Below, piece by piece: positions 37,392 to 45,597 of a stretch of DNA of 64,000 bases. The position numbers and the translations under genes were made by a program. The stretch spans positions 1 through 64,000 of the forward strand of contig NZ_JAKHSK010000017.1 of NCBI RefSeq assembly GCF_023499215.1, read 5' to 3'. The notes beneath the pieces are model-generated. The model did no database searches. It saw nothing but the letters and a program-made list of their open reading frames with translations, and was not told the origin of the DNA. The DNA is from Zunongwangia pacifica (GTDB lineage Bacteria; Bacteroidota; Bacteroidia; Flavobacteriales; Flavobacteriaceae). The stretch's first letter is position 1. The number at the start of each line of letters is the position of its first letter.

Positions 37392-37430
37392 AAAAACAGC
37401 CTTTTTGAAAATTCAAAAAGGCTGTTTTTA
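37392..37430. terminator. bidirectional rho-independent terminator
   Basis: An 18-bp perfect palindromic stem: AAAAACAGCCTTTTTGAA and TTCAAAAAGGCTGTTTTT, with a 2-base centre (at least 4 nt unpaired in practice). It ends both the plus-strand metalloprotease transcript and the minus-strand recQ transcript. Confidence 0.92.
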
Positions 37431-37452
37431 TATTTTATGATATAGTTATAAG

Positions 37453-37653
37453 TTACTTGAAACTTTGTCGTTTTTTAGCTAAAGTAATTACTGACACAAC
37501 TAAAAAGCCTATAGCCACACCACTCATTAAACCATTTGACACGTCTGATATTTTTTCAGCATGTTTTAAAATATTTGCTATGGCGATTAATAACACACCA
37601 AGTACTATTAAAATTTTAGCGTTCTTTTTTATTAAGTTAATTCTTTTATTCAT
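37453..37653 (-). CDS. small two-span membrane protein
   Basis: 66 residues: a basic start (MNKRINLIKKNAK), a first membrane span ILIVLGVLLIAIANIL, a short polar loop, and a second span GLMSGVAIGFLVVSVITL ending in Lys/Arg. It starts 6 bp after the recQ stop and stops just before the terminator, so it is probably the second gene of the recQ operon. An overlapping plus-strand frame is a shadow. No function is recognised. Confidence 0.65.
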   Translation of the reverse strand: MNKRINLIKKNAKILIVLGVLLIAIANILKHAEKISDVSNGLMSGVAIGFLVVSVITLAKKRQSFK

Positions 37654-37659
37654 CTTGAT

Positions 37660-39855
37660 TTAATTTGCGACTTCACTTATAAATTTAATACGATACAACC
37701 GAAGCTCTTCATCATCATAGTCCCCATCAAACTCTTCAAGAGCAGCTTCAATTTTATCGGTTTCAGCATCAAGAAAATAATCGTATAATTCTTCTTGCTG
37801 ATCTTCATCTAAAATATCTTCAAGATAGTAATCGATATTCAGCTTCGTTCCGCTATATACAATAGCTTCCATTTCTTTAATAAATTCAGGCATTTCCATA
37901 CCTTTTGCTGAAGCAATATCGTCTAGAGGTAATTTTCTATCCACACTTTGGATAATAAATAATTTTAAGCCACTATTTGCTCCGGTCGTTTTCACAACCA
38001 AATCATCTGGCCTAATAATTTCGTTATCCTCTACATATCTTGCAATAAGATTTACAAACTCTTTACCATATTTTTTAGCTTTTCCTTCGCCAACACCATG
38101 AATATTCCCAAGTTCTTTTAGATCCACGGGATATTTTAATGCCATATCGTCTATAGAAGGATCCTGAAATACTACAAAAGGAGGAACACCATTTTTCTTG
38201 GCCACCTTTTTTCGTAGTTCCTTAAGCATACTTACCAACTTATCATCGACTCCAGATGAAGCTTTGGAAGTTACCGCTGCATTATCAGTATTTTCGTCAA
38301 AAACATGATCATGAGTCATCATAAATGACTCTGGATGTTGCAAAAACTCTTCTCCTTTTGGCGTTAATTTTATCACGCCATAGGTTTCGATATCCTTTTT
38401 TAAATAACCAGCCACAAGGGCCTGCCGGGTTAAAGCCATCCAAAAACTTTCGTCCTTGTCTTTTCCTTTTCCAAAAAGCGGATTGGCATCGGTTTTATGG
38501 GATAAAATTAAAGCGTTACTTTTTCCCATAAGGGTTTTCACAACCTCTTTAGATTTGTATAACTCCTTTGTATCTTTAACTACCTTTATAAGAAGTTCTA
38601 ATTCCTCTTTTGCTTCGTGCTGCTTTTTAGGATTTCGAACATTATCATCCATCGAAGCTCCGTCACCACTATTCTCGTCGAATTCTTCCCCAAAATAATG
38701 AAGAATAAATTTTCGTCGAGACATCGAAGTTTCTGCATAAGCTACAACTTCCTGAAGTAACGCATGGCCAACCTCCTGCTCTGCAACAGGCTTACCACTC
38801 ATAAACTTCTCTAACTTTTCGATGTCTTTATATGCATAAAATGCAAGGCAATGCCCTTCTCCGCCATCACGACCGGCTCTACCCGTTTCCTGATAATAAC
38901 TTTCTATACTTTTTGGAATATCATGATGAATTACAAAACGTACATCGGGTTTATCGATTCCCATTCCAAAAGCAATGGTTGCTACTACAACATCTACTTC
39001 TTCCATCAGGAACATATCCTGATGTTTCGATCTTGTTTTGGCATCTAAACCGGCATGATAAGGAATAGCATTTATTCCATTAACCTGGAGCGTTTGCGCA
39101 AGCTCTTCAACTTTCTTTCGGCTAAGGCAATAAATAATTCCGCTTTTACCATTATTCTGTTTTACAAAACGAATAATATCGGCATCCACATTTTTTGTTT
39201 TTGGCCTTACCTCGTAATATAAATTAGGTCGGTTAAAACTTGCTTTAAACGTTTTAGCTTTTGGTATCCCCAGATTCTTAAGAATATCTTCCTGCACCTT
39301 TGGAGTGGCAGTAGCTGTTAAGGCAATGATTGGGATATTTTCTCCAATACGTTTAATAATATGCCTTAAATTTCGATATTCTGGTCTAAAATCATGTCCC
39401 CACTCGCTAATACAGTGCGCTTCGTCTATCGCCAAAAAAGATATTTTTTGCTCTTTTAGAAAATCAACATAATCTTCTTTGGTAAGCGACTCTGGCGCTA
39501 CATATAGAAGTTTGGTTACACCATTGATAATATCCTCTTTTACCTGTTTTACTTCGGTCTTGTTAAGCGAAGAATTTAAAACGTGGGCAACGCCATATTC
39601 CGGAGAAATTCCTCGAATGGCATCTACCTGATTTTTCATTAAGGCGATTAGGGGCGATACTACAATTGCTGTTCCTTCTTCGATCAATGCAGGTAACTGG
39701 TAGCATAGGGACTTACCTCCTCCTGTTGGCATTATTACAAAAGTATCGTTCTTATTTACGATACTGGCCACAACATCCTCCTGAAGACCTTTAAACTGGC
39801 TAAAGCCAAAATATTTCTTCAGTTGTTTATGTAAATCAATTTCAGTCAAACTCAT
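37660..39855 (-). CDS. recQ: ATP-dependent DNA helicase RecQ
   Basis: 731 residues. Motif I MPTGGGKSLCYQLPAL (42-57), motif II DEAH in LAIDEAHCISEWGHDFRPEY (141-160), TATATP, and motif VI QETGRAGRDG (322-331). An RQC region follows, and an HRDC-like domain lies near 535-610 (LKELRKKVAKKNG then NIHGVGEGKAKKYGKEF). The four cysteines that bind zinc in E. coli RecQ are absent: the first is Ser379 in ETSMSRRKFIL, and the CxxCxxC region reads DGASMDDNV. The C-terminal extension (about 615-731) is acidic. It unwinds DNA in recombination repair. Confidence 0.93.
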   Translation of the reverse strand: MSLTEIDLHKQLKKYFGFSQFKGLQEDVVASIVNKNDTFVIMPTGGGKSLCYQLPALIEEGTAIVVSPLIALMKNQVDAIRGISPEYGVAHVLNSSLNKTEVKQVKEDIINGVTKLLYVAPESLTKEDYVDFLKEQKISFLAIDEAHCISEWGHDFRPEYRNLRHIIKRIGENIPIIALTATATPKVQEDILKNLGIPKAKTFKASFNRPNLYYEVRPKTKNVDADIIRFVKQNNGKSGIIYCLSRKKVEELAQTLQVNGINAIPYHAGLDAKTRSKHQDMFLMEEVDVVVATIAFGMGIDKPDVRFVIHHDIPKSIESYYQETGRAGRDGGEGHCLAFYAYKDIEKLEKFMSGKPVAEQEVGHALLQEVVAYAETSMSRRKFILHYFGEEFDENSGDGASMDDNVRNPKKQHEAKEELELLIKVVKDTKELYKSKEVVKTLMGKSNALILSHKTDANPLFGKGKDKDESFWMALTRQALVAGYLKKDIETYGVIKLTPKGEEFLQHPESFMMTHDHVFDENTDNAAVTSKASSGVDDKLVSMLKELRKKVAKKNGVPPFVVFQDPSIDDMALKYPVDLKELGNIHGVGEGKAKKYGKEFVNLIARYVEDNEIIRPDDLVVKTTGANSGLKLFIIQSVDRKLPLDDIASAKGMEMPEFIKEMEAIVYSGTKLNIDYYLEDILDEDQQEELYDYFLDAETDKIEAALEEFDGDYDDEELRLYRIKFISEVAN

Positions 39856-39859
39856 TCAA

Positions 39860-39885
39860 TTGTGTTACAATTTTACATACATTTG
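39860..39885 (+). promoter_or_regulatory. kpsF operon promoter
   Basis: TACATTTG (39878-39885) is a good TAnnTTTG match; TTG at 39860-39862 is 15 bp upstream, slightly short. The start would fall near 39891, about 50 nt before the kpsF TTG codon. It lies in the 85-bp spacer between divergent recQ and kpsF. Confidence 0.5.
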
Positions 39886-39940
39886 CACATCTAAATATAC
39901 ATATTTCTTTAGTATCTGCAATCCTTAATTATTTCAAAAT

Positions 39941-40906
39941 TTGAAACTTCAGCAAAAAATTTTAAATGTCGCCAAAGAAACTGTAAAAATTGAAGCTAAA
40001 GCGATTGCAAATTTAGAACATCTTATTGATAATGAATTTGTAGAAGCTGTAGAAAATATTTACAATTCTAAGGGAAGGGTAATTGTTACGGGGATAGGAA
40101 AAAGTGCTGTTATTGCAAGTAAAATTGTTGCTACTTTAAATTCTACCGGAACACCTGCCATATTTATGCATGCCGCAGATGCCATACACGGTGATCTTGG
40201 TATTATTCAAAAAGACGATATCGTTATATGCATTAGCAAAAGTGGGAATAGTCCAGAAATTAAGGTCTTAGTGCCCTTTATCAAGGATTTTCATAATACC
40301 CTTATCGCGATCACTGCTAACAGTGATTCGTCTTTAGGAAAATCGGCAGATTTCATCTTAAATTCTTATGTAGAAAAAGAAGCCTGCCCTAACAATCTAG
40401 CCCCTACAACCAGCACCACGGCACAGTTGGTTATTGGTGATGCTTTGGCTATTTGTTTGTTAGAGTTAAAAGGATTTTCCCGTGAAGATTTTGCGAAATA
40501 TCATCCCGGAGGCAGTCTTGGAAAAAAACTATATTTGCGCGTTAAGGATATCGCACAGCAAAATATGAAACCAAGTGTTTCTCCAGAAACCACTGTTACC
40601 GATGCCATTATGGTTATTTCTGAAAATATGCTGGGAGTAACTGCCGTTTTGGAAAACGATAAAATTGTTGGTATTATAACCGATGGCGATATTCGTAGAA
40701 TGCTAAAAAACAATGAAGAATTTAAGAATCTTACTGCTAAGGATATTATGAGTACCTCCCCTAAAAGTATCGATGAAGAAGCTTTGGCTACCCAGGCGCT
40801 TGATCTTTTAGAGGAAAATAAAATATCTCAGTTGTTGGCTACCAAAGACGGAAAGTATAGTGGTGTGGTTCATATTCATAATTTAATAAGAGAAGGAATT
40901 TTATAA
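39941..40906 (+). CDS. kpsF: D-arabinose 5-phosphate isomerase (KpsF/GutQ family)
   Basis: 321 residues. An N-terminal SIS domain (GRVIVTGIGKSAVIASKIVA, CISKSGNSPEIKVLVPF, YHPGGSLGKKLYLRV) and two CBS domains from about 205 (MKPSVSPETTVTDAIMVISE, GIITDGDIRRML, DIMSTSPKSIDEEAL). It converts ribulose 5-phosphate to arabinose 5-phosphate, the first step to Kdo for lipid A. The start appears to be TTG at 39941; the first in-frame ATG is about 75 codons in and would cut the fold. The stop overlaps the tatC start by one base. Confidence 0.93.
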   Translation: MKLQQKILNVAKETVKIEAKAIANLEHLIDNEFVEAVENIYNSKGRVIVTGIGKSAVIASKIVATLNSTGTPAIFMHAADAIHGDLGIIQKDDIVICISKSGNSPEIKVLVPFIKDFHNTLIAITANSDSSLGKSADFILNSYVEKEACPNNLAPTTSTTAQLVIGDALAICLLELKGFSREDFAKYHPGGSLGKKLYLRVKDIAQQNMKPSVSPETTVTDAIMVISENMLGVTAVLENDKIVGIITDGDIRRMLKNNEEFKNLTAKDIMSTSPKSIDEEALATQALDLLEENKISQLLATKDGKYSGVVHIHNLIREGIL

Positions 40907-41733
40907 TGAAAAAAATAGGCCAGCCCCAGGAAGAACAGGAAATGTCTTTTTTAGATCATCTTGAAGAATTAAGATGGCATTTAATACGATCTGTTCTTGC
41001 CGTAGTCATTGCTGCAACCGTGGCTTTTTTTCTTAAAGGGTTTATTTTTGATGTTCTTCTTTTTGGCCCAAGTAAAGGTGATTTCTGGTCGTATAGTATG
41101 CTTTGCAAATTATCTGAAATGGTGGGCATTGATGGTGGCTTTTGCTTTGAGGAATTACCATTTACGATACAAAGTAGAACCATGGGTGGGCAGTTTTCTG
41201 CTCATATATGGACATCTATAACCGCTGGTTTTATTATCGCTTTCCCTTTTGTGATCTACGAATTCTGGAAGTTTGTAGCACCGGCAATGCATGAAAATGA
41301 ACGTAAACACGCTAAAGGTTTTATTTTTGTAACCTCATTTTTATTCTTTTTAGGTGTTCTTTTTGGGTACTATGTAGTTACTCCTCTCTCTATCAACTTC
41401 CTTGGGAAATATCAGGTTAGTGAGGTAGTATTAAACGAATTCGACTTAAGTAGTTATATAAGTCTGGTAAGAGCTTCGGTTATTGCAACCGGACTTATCT
41501 TTGAGCTCCCTATTCTTATTTATTTCCTTACAAAAGTGGGCGTGGTAACACCTCAGTTTTTAAAAACTTATAGAAAATACGCACTGGTAATTGTTCTTAT
41601 AGTTTCTGCGGTTATAACTCCTCCAGATATTGTAAGTCAGATTATCGTTGCTGTTCCAGTACTTATTCTTTACGAGGTAAGTATTATTATTTCTAAGATC
41701 ATTTATAAAAGAGAAATTACAGATAAAAAATAA
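40906..41733 (+). CDS. tatC: Sec-independent protein translocase TatC
   Basis: 275 residues with six membrane spans. The N-terminal motif FLDHLEELRWHLIRS is the TatC signature; the first periplasmic loop (SYSMLCKLSEMVGIDGGFCF) is longer than in E. coli, as usual in Bacteroidota. Conserved FVIYEFWKFVAPAMHENERK follows. It is the receptor for twin-arginine signal peptides. Its ATG overlaps the kpsF stop (ATAATG), implying translational coupling. Confidence 0.95.
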   Translation: MKKIGQPQEEQEMSFLDHLEELRWHLIRSVLAVVIAATVAFFLKGFIFDVLLFGPSKGDFWSYSMLCKLSEMVGIDGGFCFEELPFTIQSRTMGGQFSAHIWTSITAGFIIAFPFVIYEFWKFVAPAMHENERKHAKGFIFVTSFLFFLGVLFGYYVVTPLSINFLGKYQVSEVVLNEFDLSSYISLVRASVIATGLIFELPILIYFLTKVGVVTPQFLKTYRKYALVIVLIVSAVITPPDIVSQIIVAVPVLILYEVSIIISKIIYKREITDKK

Positions 41734-41736
41734 GCT

Positions 41737-42093
41737 ATGATCAATCAGGTTGACGAATTCAATTCGTATCGCCAAAAAATGAACGATAAAATTCTTGGAG
41801 AGAATAATAAAGTTCTAAAACGTATTTTTAATTTAGACACCAATGCTTTTTCTGAAGGAGCTTTAGATAAAAAAACTAAAGAACTTTTAGGTCTTGTAGC
41901 CTCGCTAGTATTACGATGTGACGACTGTGTGAAATACCATTTAGAAAGCAGTTTTAATGAAGGGTTAAAGCGTGAAGAAGTTATGGAAACCTTAAGTATT
42001 GGAACCTTAATAGGAGGTACTATTGTAATCCCACATTTAAGAAGAGCTTTTGAATACTGGGAATCTTTGGAAGAAGCAAATACCGAAAAATAA
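41737..42093 (+). CDS. carboxymuconolactone decarboxylase (AhpD-like) family protein
   Basis: 118 residues. The AhpD-type redox motif is RCDDCVKYHLESSFNEGL, with the CxxC and the downstream His of this fold, then REEVMETLSIGTLIGGTIVI. Related proteins act as peroxidase partners or disulfide reductants. It begins 3 bp after tatC and precedes lptB by 40 bp, in a probable four-gene operon. Confidence 0.87.
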   Translation: MINQVDEFNSYRQKMNDKILGENNKVLKRIFNLDTNAFSEGALDKKTKELLGLVASLVLRCDDCVKYHLESSFNEGLKREEVMETLSIGTLIGGTIVIPHLRRAFEYWESLEEANTEK

Positions 42094-42133
42094 ATCGGTA
42101 TAATTTATGTTTATACTGAATTAAACCTGCAGC

Positions 42134-42874
42134 ATGAAATTAAGAGCCGACAATCTTGTAAAACAGTACAAAGGAAGAAAAGTAGTAAAAGGAATTTCCC
42201 TTGAAGTAAATCAGGGGGAAATCGTAGGTCTTTTGGGACCAAACGGAGCCGGAAAAACAACTTCTTTTTATATGATTGTCGGACTTATAAAACCAAACAG
42301 TGGTAGTATTGTTCTTGATAAGGAAAATATCACTAATTTCCCCATGTACAAAAGGGCGCAGCATGGTATTGGATACCTGGCTCAGGAAGCCTCTGTTTTT
42401 AGAAAATTGAGCATCGAAGATAATATCATGAGTGTCTTACAGCTTACTAAGCTTTCTAAAAAAGAGCGCCACATGAAAATGGAATCCCTAATTGAAGAAT
42501 TTGGATTAAATCATATTCGTACTAACCGCGGTGATCTTTTAAGTGGTGGGGAACGTCGCCGTACAGAGATTGCCCGTGCTTTGGCAACCGACCCTAAATT
42601 TATTCTTTTAGACGAACCATTTGCGGGTGTAGATCCTGTTGCGGTGGAAGATATTCAACGTATTGTAGCGCAGTTAAAAAATAAGAATATTGGGATTTTA
42701 ATTACAGATCACAATGTTCAGGAAACTTTAGCGATAACAGATCGCACCTATTTAATGTTTGAAGGAAGTATCCTTAAACATGGTATCCCAGAAGAACTTG
42801 CAGAAGATCAAATGGTTCGAAAAGTTTATCTAGGACAAAATTTCGAACTTAGAAAGAAGAAACTTTTTCAATAG
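42134..42874 (+). CDS. lptB: LPS export ABC transporter ATP-binding protein LptB
   Basis: 246 residues. Walker A LGPNGAGKTT, Q-loop GIGYLAQEASVFRKLS, signature LLSGGERRRTEIARAL, Walker B FILLDEPFAGVDP and the switch His in ITDHNVQETL. The GYLAQE-SVFRKL segment is characteristic of LptB. It powers lipopolysaccharide extraction with LptF/LptG. The kpsF-tatC-CMD-lptB arrangement pairs Kdo supply with LPS export. Confidence 0.95.
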   Translation: MKLRADNLVKQYKGRKVVKGISLEVNQGEIVGLLGPNGAGKTTSFYMIVGLIKPNSGSIVLDKENITNFPMYKRAQHGIGYLAQEASVFRKLSIEDNIMSVLQLTKLSKKERHMKMESLIEEFGLNHIRTNRGDLLSGGERRRTEIARALATDPKFILLDEPFAGVDPVAVEDIQRIVAQLKNKNIGILITDHNVQETLAITDRTYLMFEGSILKHGIPEELAEDQMVRKVYLGQNFELRKKKLFQ

Positions 42875-42904
42875 ACCACTAGCTGAAATTGTATCATTTC
42901 AACA

Positions 42905-43645
42905 TCATTTTTTATTTCCGAAGAAAACCGATAACAACACATAACTCAGTATAATCATAGGTACCGCTAAAAACTGAAAAAGCACAATTAAAACCACACA
43001 AAGGATTAGGAAAATATACCTTATTTCATTTCCTTTAAAACCCCAGTTTTTAAATTTTAGAGCAAACAACGGTAATTCTGCATTAAGAATAATCACACTA
43101 ATAATCGTTAGTGCAAATAAAAACCATTCATTTAAGATAATCCCTGTTGCAAAACTATTAGGCTGAAAAGTTAAGATTAATGGTAAGGATAGGACCAATA
43201 ATGCATTTGCTGGTGTTGGCAGGCCAATAAAAGAATCGGTTTGGCGATCATCTACATTAAATTTTGCCAATCGAAAAGCTGAACCTAAAATGATTAACAA
43301 CCCAAAAAGAGCTAAAGGATTAAAAGTAAATTCCAACCAGTTAGTATCTGCTGTCCATTGCTCTAATCCATCTTCTCCCGGCAACGCCATAGTTAATAAC
43401 TGAAACATTACGATACCCGGCACTACACCGCTAGTCACCACGTCTGCAAGCGAATCTAATTGTAAACCAACATCACTTTTTACATTTAAAGCCCTCGCAG
43501 CCAACCCATCAAAAAAGTCAAAAAATATTCCTAGCGCTACAAAAAAAGCTGCGGCGATCAAATTACCCTGAACGGCAAAAATTACTGCAAGACTACCACT
43601 AAATAAATTACAAAGCGTGATAAGGTTAGGAATATGTTTTTTCAT
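42905..43645 (-). CDS. pssA: CDP-diacylglycerol-serine O-phosphatidyltransferase
   Basis: 246 residues of the CDP-alcohol phosphatidyltransferase family. The active-site motif DGxxAR-x8-GxxxDxxxD is complete: DGLAARAL, then GLQLDSLAD. Several membrane spans follow (FGLLIILGSAFRL, FALTIISVIIL, YIFLILCVVLIVLFQFL). The start HIPNLITLCNLFSGSLAV is typical of bacterial PssA. It makes phosphatidylserine, the precursor of phosphatidylethanolamine. It converges on lptB. Confidence 0.93.
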   Translation of the reverse strand: MKKHIPNLITLCNLFSGSLAVIFAVQGNLIAAAFFVALGIFFDFFDGLAARALNVKSDVGLQLDSLADVVTSGVVPGIVMFQLLTMALPGEDGLEQWTADTNWLEFTFNPLALFGLLIILGSAFRLAKFNVDDRQTDSFIGLPTPANALLVLSLPLILTFQPNSFATGIILNEWFLFALTIISVIILNAELPLFALKFKNWGFKGNEIRYIFLILCVVLIVLFQFLAVPMIILSYVLLSVFFGNKK

Positions 43646-43823
43646 TGATTGGTTAATTTCAGTGCAACTAAAATAGGTATTTACACCTCAATGTCTAATA
43701 AAATTTCCTTAAAACCTTTTTTCGCACCTTAGTTTATTATTTTTGAGGTCTGAAAGCAAAAGCGATTTTACGGCACTGAAATCAGCTTTATTAAAATGCG
43801 TTCAGCCGAGAAAATAAACCTTT

Positions 43824-45419
43824 ATGAAAAACTTTTTTTTAGCCATTTTAAGCGGACTTTTACTTGCTTTTGGTTGGCCTGTAAATGGATTTCCGCTTTT
43901 ACTATTTTTAGGTTTTGTGCCTTTACTCGTTGCCGAATTTAATATTCGAAACTCTAACGCAAAATTTATAAAATGGAAAATTTTTGGCGTTTCATATTTG
44001 GCATTTTTCGTTTGGAATCTACTTACTACTTATTGGATTTATTTTTCAACGCCTTTTGGCGGTGCCTTCGCCATTTTGGCCAATTCACTGCTCATGTCTG
44101 TGGTATTTCTTATTTACCATATTGTAGCTAAACGGACTGGTTTTAAAGCTTCTGCCAGTTTTTTTATAAGTTTTTGGATCGTTTTTGAAAAAATTCATCT
44201 TGGATGGGATTTTTCATGGCCCTGGCTAAACTTAGGAAATGGATTTTCTGCTTATACTAATTGGATTCAGTGGTACGAATTCACCGGTACTTTTGGTGGC
44301 ACTTTATGGATATTGCTCGTAAACTTTATCATATTCAAAGCAATTCTCTCTTATTCTGAATTCAAGGAAAATGGAATTTTATTTCGCGCAGCCCTAAAAT
44401 CGGTTTTACTTATGGGTTTACCCATCCTTGCATCATATCTTATTCTGTGGAATTATGAAATGCCTAAAAACCATATAAATGCTTTAATCTTACAGCCAAA
44501 TATTAATCCCTACACCGAAAAATATAACACCAACGACACTAAAATAGGTGAATTATTACTGAATATGAGTCGGGAAAGCATAACCGATTCAACTTCTATT
44601 GTGTTAGCCCCCGAAACTGTGTTTGCTGACGGAACCATATTGCCAAGATTCGATAATTCTGAAGCTGCTTTTTTTGGAAGACAAATTGCTTCGCTTCAAC
44701 CCAATTTAAGCTTTTTAGGTGGTGTTTCTTTATACGAGCGATTTTCAGATCCCTCTAAAGTTGGTCCGCAATCCAATCTATTACGAGAAAACGATTGGTT
44801 TAACGATTACAATTCGGCATTTCTAATCAATAATTTTTCAGAAAACCAGATCTATCACAAATCAAAATTAGTAGTAGGTGTAGAAAATTTTCCTTATCAG
44901 GGCCTCCTAAAACCAATATTAGGTGATATCATGATCGATTTGGGTGGAACTGTAGCTATGAAAACCACACAGCCAGACCGCGAGGTTTTTACTTTAAAAG
45001 ATCGCGTGAAGACCGCTCCTATTATTTGTTATGAATCTATTTATGGCGAATATGTTACGGGTTATGCGAAAAACGGTGCTCAATTTTTAAGTATTATTAC
45101 CAATGATGCCTGGTGGGGCGATACTGCAGGACACCGGCAACATGCCAGTTACGCCAAATTGAGAGCCATAGAAACCCGAAGAGCTGTTGCCAGAAGTGCG
45201 AACACCGGAATTTCAGAAATTATTGATCCTGTTGGAAATGTCACACAGCAGTTAGGATATGCAAAACAGGGCACGCTAACTGGAGAAGTTATCCTAAACG
45301 ATAAAATAACCTTCTATGCAAAACATGGTGATTATATCGCCAGAATTTCGAAATTTTTGGCTTTATTTATATTTTTATTTGCTATTGTAGGTTTTAAGCG
45401 CAGTAAACATTTTCAGTAG
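43824..45419 (+). CDS. lnt: apolipoprotein N-acyltransferase
   Basis: 531 residues. An N-terminal membrane half of about six spans (ILSGLLLAFGWP, then HLGWDFSWPWLNLGNGFSAY) is followed by a periplasmic nitrilase domain with the catalytic triad Glu in LAPETVFADG, Lys in HKSKLVVGVENFPYQG and Cys in PIICYESIYGEYVTGY. It adds the third acyl chain to lipoproteins, several of which are encoded nearby. A last membrane span closes the protein. Confidence 0.94.
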   Translation: MKNFFLAILSGLLLAFGWPVNGFPLLLFLGFVPLLVAEFNIRNSNAKFIKWKIFGVSYLAFFVWNLLTTYWIYFSTPFGGAFAILANSLLMSVVFLIYHIVAKRTGFKASASFFISFWIVFEKIHLGWDFSWPWLNLGNGFSAYTNWIQWYEFTGTFGGTLWILLVNFIIFKAILSYSEFKENGILFRAALKSVLLMGLPILASYLILWNYEMPKNHINALILQPNINPYTEKYNTNDTKIGELLLNMSRESITDSTSIVLAPETVFADGTILPRFDNSEAAFFGRQIASLQPNLSFLGGVSLYERFSDPSKVGPQSNLLRENDWFNDYNSAFLINNFSENQIYHKSKLVVGVENFPYQGLLKPILGDIMIDLGGTVAMKTTQPDREVFTLKDRVKTAPIICYESIYGEYVTGYAKNGAQFLSIITNDAWWGDTAGHRQHASYAKLRAIETRRAVARSANTGISEIIDPVGNVTQQLGYAKQGTLTGEVILNDKITFYAKHGDYIARISKFLALFIFLFAIVGFKRSKHFQ

Positions 45420-45597
45420 AAAGGTTTAAGAAAAACCTGCGAATTACAAATTTCATCCCTGTATAAGTTCTATCTAGAATTTGAGAGGAAAAGATCTATT
45501 TCTATTCGTCTGCTTTCTCTGTTTTGCATCTTGACTCTAGATTCTTGATTTCCCAAGTGAAGAAGGTCTAATTTAAAATAAACTTATTCAAACCAAT
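45420..45597. other. gene-free spacer before the polysaccharide locus
   Basis: Spacer between convergent lnt and the sugar transferase gene. It holds a weak AGGTTT/AAACCT hairpin (45422-45438) without a U-tract. I see no gene and no strong terminator. Confidence 0.5.

Noticed and set aside
37457-37663. 68-codon plus-strand frame opposite the small membrane protein
   Set aside because: The minus-strand frame fits the recQ operon and has two clean membrane spans; the opposite frame lacks a promoter and runs away from its neighbours.
43738-43745. TATTTTTG on the plus strand as a promoter for lnt
   Set aside because: No -33 TTG at a suitable distance; not strong enough to report as a feature.
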